A stretch of DNA of 64,000 nt from Candidatus Corynebacterium intestinavium (GCA_019120635.1 DWUR01000008.1:1-64000); one strand, 5' to 3'; positions 1 through 11,181 are shown, numbered from the stretch's first letter. Notes: a model not told the origin generated them from the sequence alone. A program made the numbers and translations.

Positions 1-741
1 TGCACGGACATCTCGCACATCCAGGGCACGGACGTCGTCGCCAGCCTCGTCGTTTTCGAGGACGGACTGCCGAAGAAGGCCGACTACCGTCGCTATAAGA
101 TCCGGGACGCCGCGGGCGACGGACATTCCGACGACGTTGCCTCGATCGCCGAGGTCGTCCGTCGCCGTTTCCTGCGGCACAAGGAGGACATCACCGCCGT
201 CCCGACTGGTGACGACGCCGGCGACCGGCTGGAAGGCGAGGAAGAACTGGAGCAGGCCGCAGGCGAGGAGCCGAAGCGCGCCTTTGCCTACCCGCCGCAG
301 CTGTTCATCGTCGACGGCGGCCCACCGCAGGTCAACGCCGCGCAGAAGGTGCTGGATGAGCTGGGCGTCAACGACGTGACCCTGGTGGGCATCGCCAAGC
401 GCCTGGAGGAGCTATGGCTGCCGGAGGACCCGTACCCGGTGATCATTCCGCGCGATTCCGACGCCCTCTATCTCGTGCAGCACATCCGTGACGAGGCGCA
501 CCGATTCGCGATCAATTTCCACCGCCAGCAGCGCAGCAAGCGCATGCGCGCCTCCGTATTGGACGAGGTCCCTGGTCTGGGCCCGAAACGCCGGCAGGAG
601 CTGGTGAAACACTTCGGATCCGTGGCGAAGGTGCGCGCCGCCAGCGTCGAGGAGATCGCCGAGGTGCCCGGCTTCGGCCCTGCGCTGGCCGAGAAGGTGC
701 ACGAGGCGGTACAGCACCGCCCCACTAAGCCTGCGGGATAG
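1..741 (+). CDS. uvrC: UvrABC system protein C, C-terminal part (5' truncated by window)
   Basis: The last 246 residues of the nucleotide-excision-repair endonuclease that makes the dual incisions after UvrA/UvrB damage recognition. The visible part starts inside the RNase H-like catalytic domain: DISHIQGTD at the window edge, then [10 protein letters not shown] and [12 protein letters not shown], which hold the acidic and histidine residues of the 5' incision site. It ends in a tandem helix-hairpin-helix ([12 protein letters not shown] and [12 protein letters not shown]) that binds DNA. The open frame runs through base 1, so the ORF-track start at 349 is internal and the true start lies outside the window. 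The stop at 739-741 is six bases before rapZ, suggesting co-transcription of uvrC-rapZ-yvcK-whiA, an order conserved in Actinobacteria. Confidence 0.97.
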   Translation, partial: CTDISHIQGTDVVASLVVFEDGLPKKADYRRYKIRDAAGDGHSDDVASIAEVVRRRFLRHKEDITAVPTGDDAGDRLEGEEELEQAAGEEPKRAFAYPPQLFIVDGGPPQVNAAQKVLDELGVNDVTLVGIAKRLEELWLPEDPYPVIIPRDSDALYLVQHIRDEAHRFAINFHRQQRSKRMRASVLDEVPGLGPKRRQELVKHFGSVAKVRAASVEEIAEVPGFGPALAEKVHEAVQHRPTKPAG

Positions 742-746
742 CTACT

Positions 747-1631
747 ATGGTCAGCATGACCTCGCCGAAGAAAGAACCCTCCTTAATCCTCGTCACCGGC
801 ATGTCCGGTGCTGGCCGCCGCACCGCCGCAGCCGTGCTCGAGGAAATGGGCTGGTACGTCACGGATAACCTCCCGCCGGAGTTGATCGTCCGGATGGTGG
901 AGCTCAGCTTTGACGCGGAATCCCCGGTAGAAAAGCTGGCGATCGTCACCGACGTGCGGTCGCGTTCTTTTGCCGGCAGCCTGACGGGGGTACTCGAGAA
1001 GCTGGTCGACTCCGGGCGCAAGCCCATCGTGCTCTTCCTGGAGGCGTCCGACGAGGCCCTGATTTCCCGCTTTGACGAGGTGCGCCGCTCCCACCCGCTG
1101 CAGGACGGCGATTCGCTGCAGAGCGGCATCGACCGCGAGCGCGAGATGCTGAACGGGATTAAACAGGAAGCCGACATCATGGTCGACACCTCCAGCACCA
1201 GCATCCACGACCTCCGCCGCATCCTGGAGATGAAGTTCTCGGATGCAGGTGCGGACAGCACGCGGGTGGTCCTGCAGTCCTTCGGCTTCAAGCACGGGGC
1301 TCCCCGGGACGTGGACATCCTCCTGGACGTGCGCTTCTTGCCAAACCCGTACTGGGTTCCCGAGCTCCGGGGCCTGCGGGGCGTGGACAAGCCGGTCTCC
1401 GACTACGTGTTGAGCCAGCAAGACGCCCCGGGATTCCTGGAGTCCTTCGAGTCGATGCTGCTGGCCATGCTGCCGGGCTTTCACCGCGAGGGGAAGGGGT
1501 TCCTAAGCATCGGGATCGGATGCACCGGCGGCCACCACCGGTCCGTCGCAGTGACCGAGGAGGTCTCTGCTCGGCTGCGGGAGCGGGGAGTGGAGGTCCG
1601 GACCAGGCACCGCGATCTGGAACGCGGCTGA
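747..1631 (+). CDS. rapZ: RapZ/YvcJ family nucleotide-binding protein
   Basis: 294 residues, the usual length of the RapZ (YvcJ, UPF0042) family. A P-loop near residues 18-26 (GMSGAGRRT) indicates ATP/GTP binding, RRSHPL lies in the middle of the NTPase half, and the C-terminal half carries the family signature GCTGGHHRSV. In Escherichia coli RapZ is an RNase E adaptor that destabilises the GlmZ sRNA. GlmZ is an enterobacterial RNA, so the partner in this organism is unknown and that role should not be transferred. An ATG nine bases downstream (MTSPKK) is an equally plausible start. It sits between uvrC and yvcK in the conserved operon. Confidence 0.93.
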   Translation: MVSMTSPKKEPSLILVTGMSGAGRRTAAAVLEEMGWYVTDNLPPELIVRMVELSFDAESPVEKLAIVTDVRSRSFAGSLTGVLEKLVDSGRKPIVLFLEASDEALISRFDEVRRSHPLQDGDSLQSGIDREREMLNGIKQEADIMVDTSSTSIHDLRRILEMKFSDAGADSTRVVLQSFGFKHGAPRDVDILLDVRFLPNPYWVPELRGLRGVDKPVSDYVLSQQDAPGFLESFESMLLAMLPGFHREGKGFLSIGIGCTGGHHRSVAVTEEVSARLRERGVEVRTRHRDLERG

Positions 1632-1718
1632 TGGTCGCCGACGCACTGAACTTTTCCTTCACCCCTTCGTTCCCCGTCGTGTGGGGAGCACACACAGCTC
1701 ACCGGGAAGTTGCACCTC

Positions 1719-2756
1719 ATGTCTCATAACGATCACCCCGTGGTCGATAACCCGACCACCCCGCCCGCTACTGGCACGGGTAACAAGCCCCTCGAGCGCC
1801 TCGTATCGCTCGGTGGTGGCCACGGACTCTTCGCCACCCTGCGCGCGGGGCGCACCATCGCGGATCACGTGACCGCCGTCGTCACCGTCGCGGACGACGG
1901 CGGCTCCTCGGGTCGCATGCGCCGGGAACTGGACTGCCTCCCGCCGGGAGATCTGCGTATGGCGCTGGCAGCATTGACCCAGGACAGCGACAAGGGACGC
2001 TTCTGGGAGGAAGTCATCCAGCACCGCTTCGGCGGAAATGGGGCCCTCAACGGTCACGCCATCGGTAACTTCCTCATCACCGGGATTTCCCAGGTGCTGG
2101 GCGACGACATCGCCGCCCTGGATACGCTCGCGAAGATGCTGGGTGTGAAGGGCCGGGTTCTGCCGATGAGCACCGTTCCTCTGGATTTAGAGGCGGATGT
2201 GTTGGGGCTGGCGAAGGATCCCCGAGAGAGCGTGCAGGTTCGCGGCCAGGTTGCCGTGGCCACCACCATCGGGGAGGTGCGTCGGGTGCGTGTTCACCCG
2301 GCCAACCCGCCGGCTGCTGCGCCGGCCGTGGCAGCGATCAAGGACGCTGACCTCATCACTCTCGGTCCCGGGTCCTGGTTCTCCTCGGTGATTCCGCACC
2401 TGCTGGTTCCGGGGATCGTTGAAGCTCTCAACGAGTCGCAGGCCCCGACCGTGGTGGTGTTGAACCTCGTGGCAGAAGCCGGGGAGACCTCCGGTTTCTC
2501 CCAGGAGCATCACGTCCACATGCTGCACCAACACGCCCGCGACTTGAACGTGGACTACATGCTGATCGACCAGTCCACCATGCCGGGCGGGACGATGGGC
2601 ACCCACATCGAACGCGCGGCGGCGTCGATGGGGGCGGAGTTGATCTGCGCTGACGTTCGGGAGGACGACAACCGGGGGCGCTGGACTGACCGGCACAAAC
2701 CCAAGAAGCTAGCCGCCGCCCTGGCGGACATCGTCGCGAAGCACCGCGCCCGGTAG
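1719..2756 (+). CDS. yvcK: YvcK/CofD-like gluconeogenesis factor
   Basis: 345 residues of the YvcK/CofD-like family. The nucleotide-sugar-binding fold opens with VSLGGGHGLFATLRAG, followed by VADDGGSSGRMR and LPPGDLRMALAAL, all family hallmarks. YvcK binds UDP-sugars and in Firmicutes and mycobacteria is needed for growth on gluconeogenic carbon and for normal cell wall synthesis and shape; it is not thought to make coenzyme F420. I chose the ATG at 1719, which follows GGGAAG, over the TTG three codons upstream used in the ORF track. It lies 87 bases after rapZ and about 66 bases before whiA in the same direction. Confidence 0.93.
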   Translation: MSHNDHPVVDNPTTPPATGTGNKPLERLVSLGGGHGLFATLRAGRTIADHVTAVVTVADDGGSSGRMRRELDCLPPGDLRMALAALTQDSDKGRFWEEVIQHRFGGNGALNGHAIGNFLITGISQVLGDDIAALDTLAKMLGVKGRVLPMSTVPLDLEADVLGLAKDPRESVQVRGQVAVATTIGEVRRVRVHPANPPAAAPAVAAIKDADLITLGPGSWFSSVIPHLLVPGIVEALNESQAPTVVVLNLVAEAGETSGFSQEHHVHMLHQHARDLNVDYMLIDQSTMPGGTMGTHIERAAASMGAELICADVREDDNRGRWTDRHKPKKLAAALADIVAKHRAR

Positions 2757-2822
2757 AACCCACGGGGGCCCACGTGGCACCCGGGTTGAAGAGAATGTGA
2801 AGAGGAAAGAGGTAAGCAAGCC

Positions 2823-3809
2823 GTGGCTCTCACCGCCGATGTGAAGGACGAGATCGCCCGCGTCAGCGTCGTTCGCGCTGAGGAAATGAACGCCGAGGTG
2901 GCAGCGCTGCTGCGCTATAGCGGCGCGCTGCATCTGGTCGCCGGACAGATCGTGGTGGAGTCCGAGGTGGACAGCTCCGCGACGGCGCGACGTCTGATGG
3001 AATTTGTGGAGCAGCTCTACCACCACGAGGCGCAGCTGCAGATCATCGGCGCAGGAAACCTGCGCAAGAGCGCGCGCTACATCGTGAAGTGGATCAAGGG
3101 CGGTACGGAGATCGCCCGCCGCACCGGGCTGATCGACCGCGCGGGAAGGCCGGTGCAGGGGCTGCCACGGACGATCATCGGCGGCCCAAAGTCCGCCTGC
3201 GTGGCAGCGTGGCGGGGCGCATTCCTCGCGCGCGGCACCCTCACGGAGCCTGGTCGCAGCTGCGCGCTCGAAGTCGCGACCCCGAGCAATGAGGCGGCGC
3301 TCGCCCTCGTGGGCGCCGGCCGCCGAATTGGTGTGACCGCCAAGACCCGCGAGACTCGCGGGGTGCACCGCGTCGTGGTCAAGGATGCCGAATCGATCAG
3401 CGCGCTGCTGACACTTATGGGGGCGCAGGCCACGCGCCTGGTCTGGGAGGAGCGCCGCATGCGACGGGAAGTTCGTGCCACGGCGAACCGCCTGGCCAAC
3501 TTCGACGATGCGAACCTGCGCCGCTCCGCCCGTGCGGCGGTGGCCGCTGCCGCCAGGGCGGACCGGGCTCTGGAGATCCTGGGGGAGGATGTTCCCACCC
3601 ACCTCGCGGAAGCCGGCCAGCTACGCGTCAAGCACCGGCAGGCCTCCCTGGAGGAGCTCGGCCAGCTGGCGTCACCGCCGATGACGAAGGACGCGGTGGC
3701 CGGCCGCATCCGCCGCCTGCTCTCGATGGCGGATAAGCGAGCCGAAGAGCTGGACATCCCGGACACCCACGCGGCGGTGACCGAGGACCTCTTCCAGGAC
3801 GTCGAATAA
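2823..3809 (+). CDS. whiA: WhiA-type DNA-binding regulator
   Basis: 328 residues starting at GTG, with AAGAGG upstream. WhiA combines a degenerate LAGLIDADG homing-endonuclease-like N-terminal domain (the stretch [20 protein letters not shown]) with a C-terminal helix-turn-helix (around [21 protein letters not shown]). In Streptomyces it acts with WhiB to start sporulation septation. In non-sporulating corynebacteria and bacilli the homologue has been linked to division and metabolism, so a sporulation role is not implied. It closes the uvrC-rapZ-yvcK-whiA block. A gap of 120 bases with a probable new promoter precedes gap. Confidence 0.94.
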   Translation: MALTADVKDEIARVSVVRAEEMNAEVAALLRYSGALHLVAGQIVVESEVDSSATARRLMEFVEQLYHHEAQLQIIGAGNLRKSARYIVKWIKGGTEIARRTGLIDRAGRPVQGLPRTIIGGPKSACVAAWRGAFLARGTLTEPGRSCALEVATPSNEAALALVGAGRRIGVTAKTRETRGVHRVVVKDAESISALLTLMGAQATRLVWEERRMRREVRATANRLANFDDANLRRSARAAVAAAARADRALEILGEDVPTHLAEAGQLRVKHRQASLEELGQLASPPMTKDAVAGRIRRLLSMADKRAEELDIPDTHAAVTEDLFQDVE

Positions 3810-4967
<1,158 letters not shown>

Positions 4968-5077
4968 GTAGAATCGCAGCGGTTACTTATCGCGCACGCC
5001 CGGTGGCTTCCGGCCGCTGAGCGTGGGTGCGAGCAGAAAACTTACCCTCAAGCTTCTTTCAAAGGATGTCGAGTTTC

Positions 5078-6286
5078 ATGGCAGTAAAGACCCTCAAGGA
5101 CCTTCTGGCCGAAGGCGTGGAAGGCCGCCACGTGCTGGTTCGTTCGGACCTGAACGTTCCGCTGGCTGACGGGGAGATCACCGACCCGGGCCGTATCGAC
5201 GCGTCCATCCCGACGCTGCGCGCCCTTTTGGACGAGGGGGCTCGCGTCATCGTCGCCGCCCACCTGGGCCGCCCCAAGGGCGAGGTCGACCCGGAGCTGT
5301 CCCTGGCACCGGTTGCTGAGGCTCTCGCTGAGCGCCTCGACCAGTGGGTGCCGCTGGCTGGCGACGTGACGGGGGAGGACGCCCACGAGCGCGCCAACGG
5401 ACTGGACGACGGCGACATCCTGCTGCTGGAAAACGTCCGCTTCGACCCACGCGAAACCTCTAAGGACGCCGCCGAGCGCGCGGAGTTCGCCGCGGAGCTG
5501 GCGGAGCTCACCGCCGATAACGGCGCCTTCGTCTCCGATGGATTCGGCGTCGTCCACCGCGAGCAGGCCAGTGTCTACGACGTCGCCAAGAAGCTGTCGA
5601 GCTACGCCGGTGGCCTGGTCACCGCGGAGCTCGAGGTTCTTGAGAAGGTCTCGGGCTCCCCGGAGGCCCCGTACGCAGTCGTGCTGGGAGGCTCCAAGGT
5701 CTCCGACAAGCTGGGCGTGATCGAGGCGCTGGCACCGAAGGTCGACCGTCTCATCATCGGCGGTGGCATGTGCTTCACCTTCCTCGCAGCCCAGGGCCAC
5801 GACGTCGGTGGCTCCCTGCTGCAGGAAGACATGATCGACACCTGCAAGGATCTGCTGGAGCGCTTCGGCGACGTTATCGTCCTGCCGACGGACGTCGTCG
5901 CTGCAGAAAGCTTCGCCAAGGACGCCGAGCACAAGGCCGTCGGTCTGTCCGAGATCCCGTCCGGCTGGATGGGCCTGGATATCGGCCCGGAGTCCGCGGC
6001 CGCGTTCGCAGCGGTGCTCGGCGAGGCGAAGACCGTCTTCTGGAACGGCCCGATGGGTGTTTTCGAGTTCCCGGCGTTTGCCGCTGGAACCAAGGCGGTC
6101 GCCGAGGCCATCATCAAGGCCACCGACGCCGGCGCCTTCTCTGTGGTCGGTGGCGGCGACTCCGCTGCCGCTGTGCGCACCCTGGGACTGGACGAAGAGG
6201 GCTTCAGCCACATCTCCACCGGTGGCGGCGCCTCCCTGGAGTTCCTGGAGGGCAAGACCCTGCCGGGCGTCGAGGTACTGGGTTAG
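5078..6286 (+). CDS. pgk: Phosphoglycerate kinase
   Basis: 402 residues, the standard length. Transfers phosphate from 1,3-bisphosphoglycerate to ADP. The N-terminal substrate-binding domain shows [11 protein letters not shown], then [10 protein letters not shown]. The C-terminal nucleotide domain shows NGPMGVFEF and GGGDSAAAV. The ORF-track start at 5027 adds an unrelated leader. The ATG at 5078 ([10 protein letters not shown]) follows AAAGGA at 5061 by 11 bases and fits family N-termini, while an ATG at 5066 overlaps that site. It lies 110 bases after gap; this spacer holds a GC-rich inverted segment of unclear role. Confidence 0.97.
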   Translation: MAVKTLKDLLAEGVEGRHVLVRSDLNVPLADGEITDPGRIDASIPTLRALLDEGARVIVAAHLGRPKGEVDPELSLAPVAEALAERLDQWVPLAGDVTGEDAHERANGLDDGDILLLENVRFDPRETSKDAAERAEFAAELAELTADNGAFVSDGFGVVHREQASVYDVAKKLSSYAGGLVTAELEVLEKVSGSPEAPYAVVLGGSKVSDKLGVIEALAPKVDRLIIGGGMCFTFLAAQGHDVGGSLLQEDMIDTCKDLLERFGDVIVLPTDVVAAESFAKDAEHKAVGLSEIPSGWMGLDIGPESAAAFAAVLGEAKTVFWNGPMGVFEFPAFAAGTKAVAEAIIKATDAGAFSVVGGGDSAAAVRTLGLDEEGFSHISTGGGASLEFLEGKTLPGVEVLG

Positions 6287-6382
6287 TCCGAAATACCGGG
6301 TGAGTCCGAGCTACCGGGCCGCAACCCGCCGATTTCCCGCACCCGGGCCCGGGGCGGGGGAAGTCACAGAAAGGATTCTTGA

Positions 6383-7174
6383 GTGGCAGCTCACAGCGCC
6401 GTCAAGCGCAAGCCCCTGATCGCGGGCAATTGGAAGATGAACCTCAACCACCTCGAGGCGATCCAGGTGGTGCAGAAGTTTTCCTTCGCTTTGCCGAAGG
6501 AGTACTACGAGCGGGTGGACGTCGCGGTTCTGCCGCCGTTCACCGACATCCGCTCCGTGCAGACGATTGTCGAGGGTGACAAGCTACAGATCAGCTATGG
6601 CGCCCAGGATGTCTCTGCCCACGACTCCGGCGCGTACACCGGCGAGGTCTCCGGTGCGATGCTCGCGAAGCTGGGTTGCAGCTTCGCGATCGTCGGTCAC
6701 TCTGAGCGCCGTCAGTACCACGGTGAAGACGACGCGACGGTCGCTGCGAAGGCGCGTGCCGCGCTGAAGCATGGTCTGACCCCAATCGTCTGCGTCGGCG
6801 AGCCCCTGGAGGTTCGTGAGGCGGGCGAGCACGTCGGCTACGTGGTCGACCAGCTCAAGGCATCGCTTTCCGGCCTCGGCGCAGAGGAGCTCTCCAAGAT
6901 CGTGCTCGCCTACGAGCCCGTCTGGGCCATCGGCACCGGCAAGGTCGCCTCCGCCGCGGATGCGCAGGAGGTCTGCGCCGCGATCCGCGAGGCGCTCGCT
7001 GAGCTGGGAGGGGAGGACGTCGCCGCTAGCATTCGTGTGCTCTACGGTGGCTCCGTGAAGCGGGAGTCCATCGGCGAGCTGATGGCGCAGCCGGATATCG
7101 ACGGCGGGCTGGTCGGCGGCGCAAGCCTCGACGGTGCAGAGTTCGCCCGCCTCGTCGCTGCGTCCGTCAGCTAG
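6383..7174 (+). CDS. tpiA: Triosephosphate isomerase
   Basis: 263 residues from a GTG start preceded by AGAAAGG. Interconverts dihydroxyacetone phosphate and glyceraldehyde-3-phosphate. AGNWKMN holds the catalytic lysine near residue 17, [10 protein letters not shown] the electrophilic histidine, [12 protein letters not shown] the catalytic glutamate and the start of loop 6, and YGGSV the phosphate-binding loop. The intact TIM-barrel motifs leave no doubt. It completes gap-pgk-tpiA, and secG follows after 120 bases. ppc, found near this position in several relatives, is absent here. Confidence 0.97.
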   Translation: MAAHSAVKRKPLIAGNWKMNLNHLEAIQVVQKFSFALPKEYYERVDVAVLPPFTDIRSVQTIVEGDKLQISYGAQDVSAHDSGAYTGEVSGAMLAKLGCSFAIVGHSERRQYHGEDDATVAAKARAALKHGLTPIVCVGEPLEVREAGEHVGYVVDQLKASLSGLGAEELSKIVLAYEPVWAIGTGKVASAADAQEVCAAIREALAELGGEDVAASIRVLYGGSVKRESIGELMAQPDIDGGLVGGASLDGAEFARLVAASVS

Positions 7175-7294
7175 TCGGCACGCAACATTCCCGCCGACCG
7201 GGCGGCGCGCCGAATTGCCCGTCGCCTGCCTGGCTGGGTAGATTTATTCTGTTAGTTAGATTCTTCAGCGAGAAGTTTTTAAAGGTTTAAGGCT

Positions 7295-7528
7295 TTGATC
7301 CTCACTCTCCAGATTCTCCTTGTCATCACCAGCCTGCTGCTGGGGCTGTCCGTGCTGCTGCACAAGGGCAAGGGTGGCGGCCTGTCCAGCCTCTTCGGCG
7401 GCGGTATGCAGACCAACCTCTCCGGCTCCACGGTCGCAGAGAAGAACCTGGACCGGCTCACCGTCGGCACCGGCGTCGTGTGGTTACTGTGCATCATCGC
7501 GCTGAACCTGGTTCTGCACTACGGCTAA
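7295..7528 (+). CDS. secG: Protein-export membrane protein SecG
   Basis: 77 residues with two hydrophobic helices (about 3-20 and 54-73) flanking a glycine-rich cytoplasmic loop (KGKGGGLSSLFGGG), the classic SecG layout. SecG is the small third subunit of the SecYEG translocon. The start is TTG, preceded by AAAGG about ten bases upstream. Its place after tpiA is conserved in Actinobacteria. A GC-rich hairpin downstream separates it from the convergent pgl gene. Confidence 0.94.
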   Translation: MILTLQILLVITSLLLGLSVLLHKGKGGGLSSLFGGGMQTNLSGSTVAEKNLDRLTVGTGVVWLLCIIALNLVLHYG

Positions 7529-7592
7529 GCAGTTCTCGCGACACCACATTTCCCGCGTTGCTGCATAGTGCTAGCGACGCGCACATAGTTTT

Positions 7593-7625
7593 AAGCCCCG
7601 CCCGTCAGTCTTGCGAGCGGGGCTT
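7593..7625. terminator. Bidirectional terminator between secG and pgl
   Basis: AAGCCCCGC and GCGGGGCTT form a perfect 9-bp stem. It sits in the 111-base gap between the convergent secG and pgl genes and is preceded by TTTT on the plus strand, so it can serve the minus-strand pentose phosphate operon as well as secG. Confidence 0.75.
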
Positions 7626-7639
7626 CGTGCTACCTATAC

Positions 7640-8497
7640 CTAGTTCTTGGCGTCCTCGCCCAGCCATGGGGAGGCGGCCTCGTCGACCCACAGCACGGTG
7701 CGCTCCACGCCCGCCACGATCGCGCCCGGCCACTGGGTCCCGTTGCCGCCGTTGGCCACCTGCTGGGCAGCCTCGGCCTTTTCAGCCCCGGAGACCAGCA
7801 GCCATACCTGGGCTGCCCGGTTCACCGCGTTGATCGTGAGGCTGACCCGCTCCGGCGGGGGCTTGGGGCAGTCACGCACCGCCACCACCTCACCGGTGGC
7901 CTCCAGCAGCTCAGGGGTGTGGGGGAAAAGGGAGTTGATGTGCCCTTCGGGTCCCATACCCAGCAGGTGGACGTCGAAGCCCTGCGGCGCCAGGCGGGCC
8001 AGCTTCTTTTCGTAGTCACGGGCTGCCTCATCCAGCTCCGCACCGTCATTCGGAGCCGACCCGGTGGGGGCAAGGTAGCTCACGATGTTCTCCGCTGGGA
8101 TCGCGATATGGTCCAGCAGTGCCTCGCGCGCCTGCTTCTCGTTGCGCTCCGGGTCATCCGCTGGCACGAAACGCTCGTCGCCAAAGAAGACCAGCACCCG
8201 GGACCAGTCGATGGCATCGATGGGGAAGTCCTCCGCGGCCGTCGTGGCGGCATGATCCAGCACCGCGAGCTCGCGGAGCGTCTGGATCCCACCACCCCCG
8301 CCCGTCAGAACGACGCGTGCGACCCCATCGCCGTGGACGCCGGAGTGTTCGCGCTGGATCTTCGTAACCGTGCGCACGAGCTCCCGGGCCGCGGCAGCAG
8401 CCAGGCCTCGTTGGTCAGCATTCTGGATGACGGTGACGCCACCGTCGCTCACGGTGCCGTCGATGGTGTCTTGTTCTGCACGGTGTTCTGCGGTCAT
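7640..8497 (-). CDS. pgl: 6-phosphogluconolactonase (SOL/DevB type)
   Basis: 285 residues. Hydrolyses 6-phosphogluconolactone made by Zwf. The DevB/SOL family is shown by GGGGGIQTLREL near residue 65 and FFGDERFVPADDPERN in the middle, where the acidic DER motif and the following positions bind the lactone. The ATG is preceded by AAGGAGAAAGC, a strong ribosome binding site. Last gene of the minus-strand tkt-tal-zwf-opcA-pgl operon, a conserved corynebacterial arrangement for the oxidative and non-oxidative pentose phosphate pathway. Confidence 0.95.
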   Translation of the reverse strand: MTAEHRAEQDTIDGTVSDGGVTVIQNADQRGLAAAAARELVRTVTKIQREHSGVHGDGVARVVLTGGGGGIQTLRELAVLDHAATTAAEDFPIDAIDWSRVLVFFGDERFVPADDPERNEKQAREALLDHIAIPAENIVSYLAPTGSAPNDGAELDEAARDYEKKLARLAPQGFDVHLLGMGPEGHINSLFPHTPELLEATGEVVAVRDCPKPPPERVSLTINAVNRAAQVWLLVSGAEKAEAAQQVANGGNGTQWPGAIVAGVERTVLWVDEAASPWLGEDAKN

Positions 8498-8541
8498 GCT
8501 TTCTCCTTGTGTTCAGCCACAACTGGGTGGGGAAGCAGTGC

Positions 8542-9555
8542 TTAACGCTGGGACTCGAGGCTCTCCAGGTCCTCGACGATGCGGGTGACCGTCTCGCCGC
8601 TGCGGCGGGGGCGGTTAACCCGAACCAGTCCACGGAGGGCCCGACCGAAAGCGTAGTCGGAATCCAGGTGGCGCAGCTCCTCGGCGAGGCAGTCGCCCAG
8701 ATCTCGGGGAGCCAGGGCCACCAGGGAACGTCGCGTCCCGACGGTGACCTCGGCGGTGTGGGCGTCCTGAACAGCGACGGTGATGTCCGCACCCGCGCGG
8801 TTGAGAACCGTTTTCTGGACCGGGACGGTCTCATGACCAGCGGCGTCAACGGGAGGGACCGGGGCGTCGGAATTGATCCGCTTCACAGGAACCGCCAGCT
8901 GGTCGGCGAGCCAACCCGCTGCCAGGTCCACGGCGGCGTCGTCGGCGGGCCCGGTAACCTCAGCGGACTCCACCGGCTCGAAGGGCGGCTGATCCAGCGT
9001 GGAGGCCAGCAGGGCCCGCCACAGGGTGATGCGGCTCCACCCGAGGTCGGAATCCCCGCGGGAGTAGGTGGTGCGGCGCCGGTAAATGCTGCGGGTGGTG
9101 GTCTCCGCGTTGACGTCCGTGATGCGGCGATCCGCTAGCACCCCCAGTGGGTCGGCGGCGGGGTTGCGGGGCGCATCTCCCGGCCACCAGACGACGATCG
9201 GGGTGTCCGGCAGCAGCAGCGGGCGGACGATGGAGTCCTCGTGCTCGGTCAGGCCACCGTGCAGGCTCAGCACGATGATCTCGGAGGCGCCGGCCTTACC
9301 GCCTAGATGAATCTGCGCGTCCAAGCGCGGCTCATCGCTGGGGCCGTCGGCTTCCTGCAGGATGATCACACGGGCGGGGTGCTCGCGGGCGGCGTCGGTG
9401 ACCGGCACCAGGATTGACTCCAGCGGGGTTGCTGCGGTCGAGCTGACGACCACGGTGAGCACGCGGCCAGACGCGACCTCGCCGCGCTCCTCACGGGCCT
9501 TGTTCAGCCGCTGGGTCACCTCACGGGTGCTGGTGTGCGGAAGCGTGATGATCAT
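8542..9555 (-). CDS. opcA: Glucose-6-phosphate dehydrogenase assembly protein OpcA
   Basis: 337 residues from the ATG at 9555 (MIITLPHTSTREV), which follows GAAGGAAGAG. The ORF-track start at 9663 would overlap zwf and adds a low-complexity leader. OpcA is an accessory subunit required for full Zwf activity in cyanobacteria and Actinobacteria. In corynebacteria Zwf and OpcA form a heteromeric enzyme. It has no catalytic motif of its own. The family match rests on length, sequence character and the position directly after zwf. Confidence 0.93.
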   Translation of the reverse strand: MIITLPHTSTREVTQRLNKAREERGEVASGRVLTVVVSSTAATPLESILVPVTDAAREHPARVIILQEADGPSDEPRLDAQIHLGGKAGASEIIVLSLHGGLTEHEDSIVRPLLLPDTPIVVWWPGDAPRNPAADPLGVLADRRITDVNAETTTRSIYRRRTTYSRGDSDLGWSRITLWRALLASTLDQPPFEPVESAEVTGPADDAAVDLAAGWLADQLAVPVKRINSDAPVPPVDAAGHETVPVQKTVLNRAGADITVAVQDAHTAEVTVGTRRSLVALAPRDLGDCLAEELRHLDSDYAFGRALRGLVRVNRPRRSGETVTRIVEDLESLESQR

Positions 9556-9599
9556 GCCTGAACTCTTCCTTCTCTCGCTTGAATGGTAGGGAAGCGGGC

Positions 9600-11135
9600 T
9601 TATGGGCGGCGCCACTGGCGGCCGCTGCGGGACATGAGCTCGTCTGCTCCCGGTGGACCCCACGTGCCGGCTGGGTAGTCCTCCGGGGTGCCGTGGCTCT
9701 CCCAGGACTTCAGGATGGGATCCAGGATGCGCCAGGAGAGCTCGACCTCTTCGTTGGTGGGGAAGAGGCTCGCCTCGTCGAGGAAGGCATCCAAGATCAG
9801 CCGCTCGTAGGCCTCAGGCGATTCCTCCGTGAAGGACTCGGAGTAGGAAAAGTCCATGTTCACATCGCGGACCTCCATCCCGGAGCCAGGCACCTTGGAG
9901 CCGAAGCGCATGAGCACGCCCTCCTCGGGTTGAACGCGGATCACCAGCATATTGCTGCCCTGGGCGGTGGTCTGGCCGTCCACGAACGGCAGGTGCGGGG
10001 CCTTCTTGAACACCAGCGCGATCTCCGTCACCCGGCGGCCCAGGCGCTTGCCGGTGCGCAGGTAGAAGGGCACCCCCGCCCAGCGGCGGGAGGAGATCTC
10101 GAAAGTGGCCGCCGCAAAGGTCTCGGTGGTGGACTCTGGGTCGAAGCCCTCCTCCTCCCGCAGGCCGCACACCGGAACGCTGCCCTGCCAGCCCGCGGTG
10201 TACTGGCCCCGTGCGGTGGTTTTCGCGAAGGGGCCGACGGGTCGGGTGGCGCGCAGCACCTTGACCTTTTCGCTCTGCAGCTCGGCGGGGTTGAAGGCCA
10301 CGGGTTCCTCCATGGCGATGAGGGCGAGCAGCTGCAGCAGGTGGTTCTGCAGGACGTCCCGGGCGGCACCGATGCCGTCGTAGTAGCCTGCGCGCCCGCC
10401 GAGCCCGATGTCCTCGGCCATCGTGATCTGGACGTGGTCGATGTAGTGGGAGTTGAACAGCGGGTCGAAAAGCTGGTTGGCGAAGCGCAGCGCCAGGATG
10501 TTCTGGACCGTTTCCTTACCCAGGTAGTGGTCGATGCGGAAGACATCGGACTCGGGGAAGACCTCGTTGACGACGTCGTTGAGCTCCTTCGCGGAGGCCT
10601 CGTCGTGGCCGAAAGGCTTCTCGATGATCACTCGGCGCCAGCCGTTTTCGCTGCGGGCCATTCCGGAGCGCTGCAGCTGGTGGATGACGCTGGAAAAGTG
10701 CTGTGGCGGAACGGAGAGGTAGAAGGCCCAGTTCCCGGACGTGCCGCGCTGCTCGTCGAGCCGGGCGGTGACGGCGGCGAGGTTGTCGAAAGCGGCGTCG
10801 TCGGAGAAGTCGCCCTGGACGAACTCGATGCCCTCGGCGAGGCGATCCCAGACCGCATCGCGCCATGGGGTGCGGGCTCCCGCCTTCACGCTCTCCAGAA
10901 CCTGGGCTTCGAACTCGGCTTTGCTCCACGCGCGGCGCCCGTAGCCCACCAGGGAGAAGCCCGGGGGCAGCAGGCCGCGGTTGGCGAGGTCGTAGATCGC
11001 GGGCAGCAGCTTCTTGCGTGCCAAGTCACCGGTAACCCCGAAGATCACCAAGCCGCCGGGGCCGGCGATGCGCGGGAGGCGCTTATCCTGCGGATTGCGC
11101 AGCGGGTTGTTCAGGTTCTCCTGTGATGCGCCCAC
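9600..11135 (-). CDS. zwf: Glucose-6-phosphate 1-dehydrogenase
   Basis: 511 residues from a GTG start. Oxidises glucose-6-phosphate to the lactone with NADP+, the main entry to NADPH supply. The coenzyme-binding motif GVTGDLARKKLLPA is near residue 33, and the active-site signature RIDHYLGKE near residue 200. It lies just upstream of opcA, with tal and tkt before it, so flux through both branches can be set together. Confidence 0.97.
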   Translation of the reverse strand: MGASQENLNNPLRNPQDKRLPRIAGPGGLVIFGVTGDLARKKLLPAIYDLANRGLLPPGFSLVGYGRRAWSKAEFEAQVLESVKAGARTPWRDAVWDRLAEGIEFVQGDFSDDAAFDNLAAVTARLDEQRGTSGNWAFYLSVPPQHFSSVIHQLQRSGMARSENGWRRVIIEKPFGHDEASAKELNDVVNEVFPESDVFRIDHYLGKETVQNILALRFANQLFDPLFNSHYIDHVQITMAEDIGLGGRAGYYDGIGAARDVLQNHLLQLLALIAMEEPVAFNPAELQSEKVKVLRATRPVGPFAKTTARGQYTAGWQGSVPVCGLREEEGFDPESTTETFAAATFEISSRRWAGVPFYLRTGKRLGRRVTEIALVFKKAPHLPFVDGQTTAQGSNMLVIRVQPEEGVLMRFGSKVPGSGMEVRDVNMDFSYSESFTEESPEAYERLILDAFLDEASLFPTNEEVELSWRILDPILKSWESHGTPEDYPAGTWGPPGADELMSRSGRQWRRP

Positions 11136-11181
11136 GTCGAAGCGATCCCCTTTCCGATTCGCAGTACTCGTGGCGGAAAAA

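Noticed and set aside
4988-5035. GC-rich imperfect inverted segment between gap and pgk
   Set aside because: Pairing is interrupted and there is no T-run, so no function was assigned.
9579-11126. Plus-strand ORF of 515 codons
   Set aside because: Antisense of zwf; composition is shadow-like and no family is visible.
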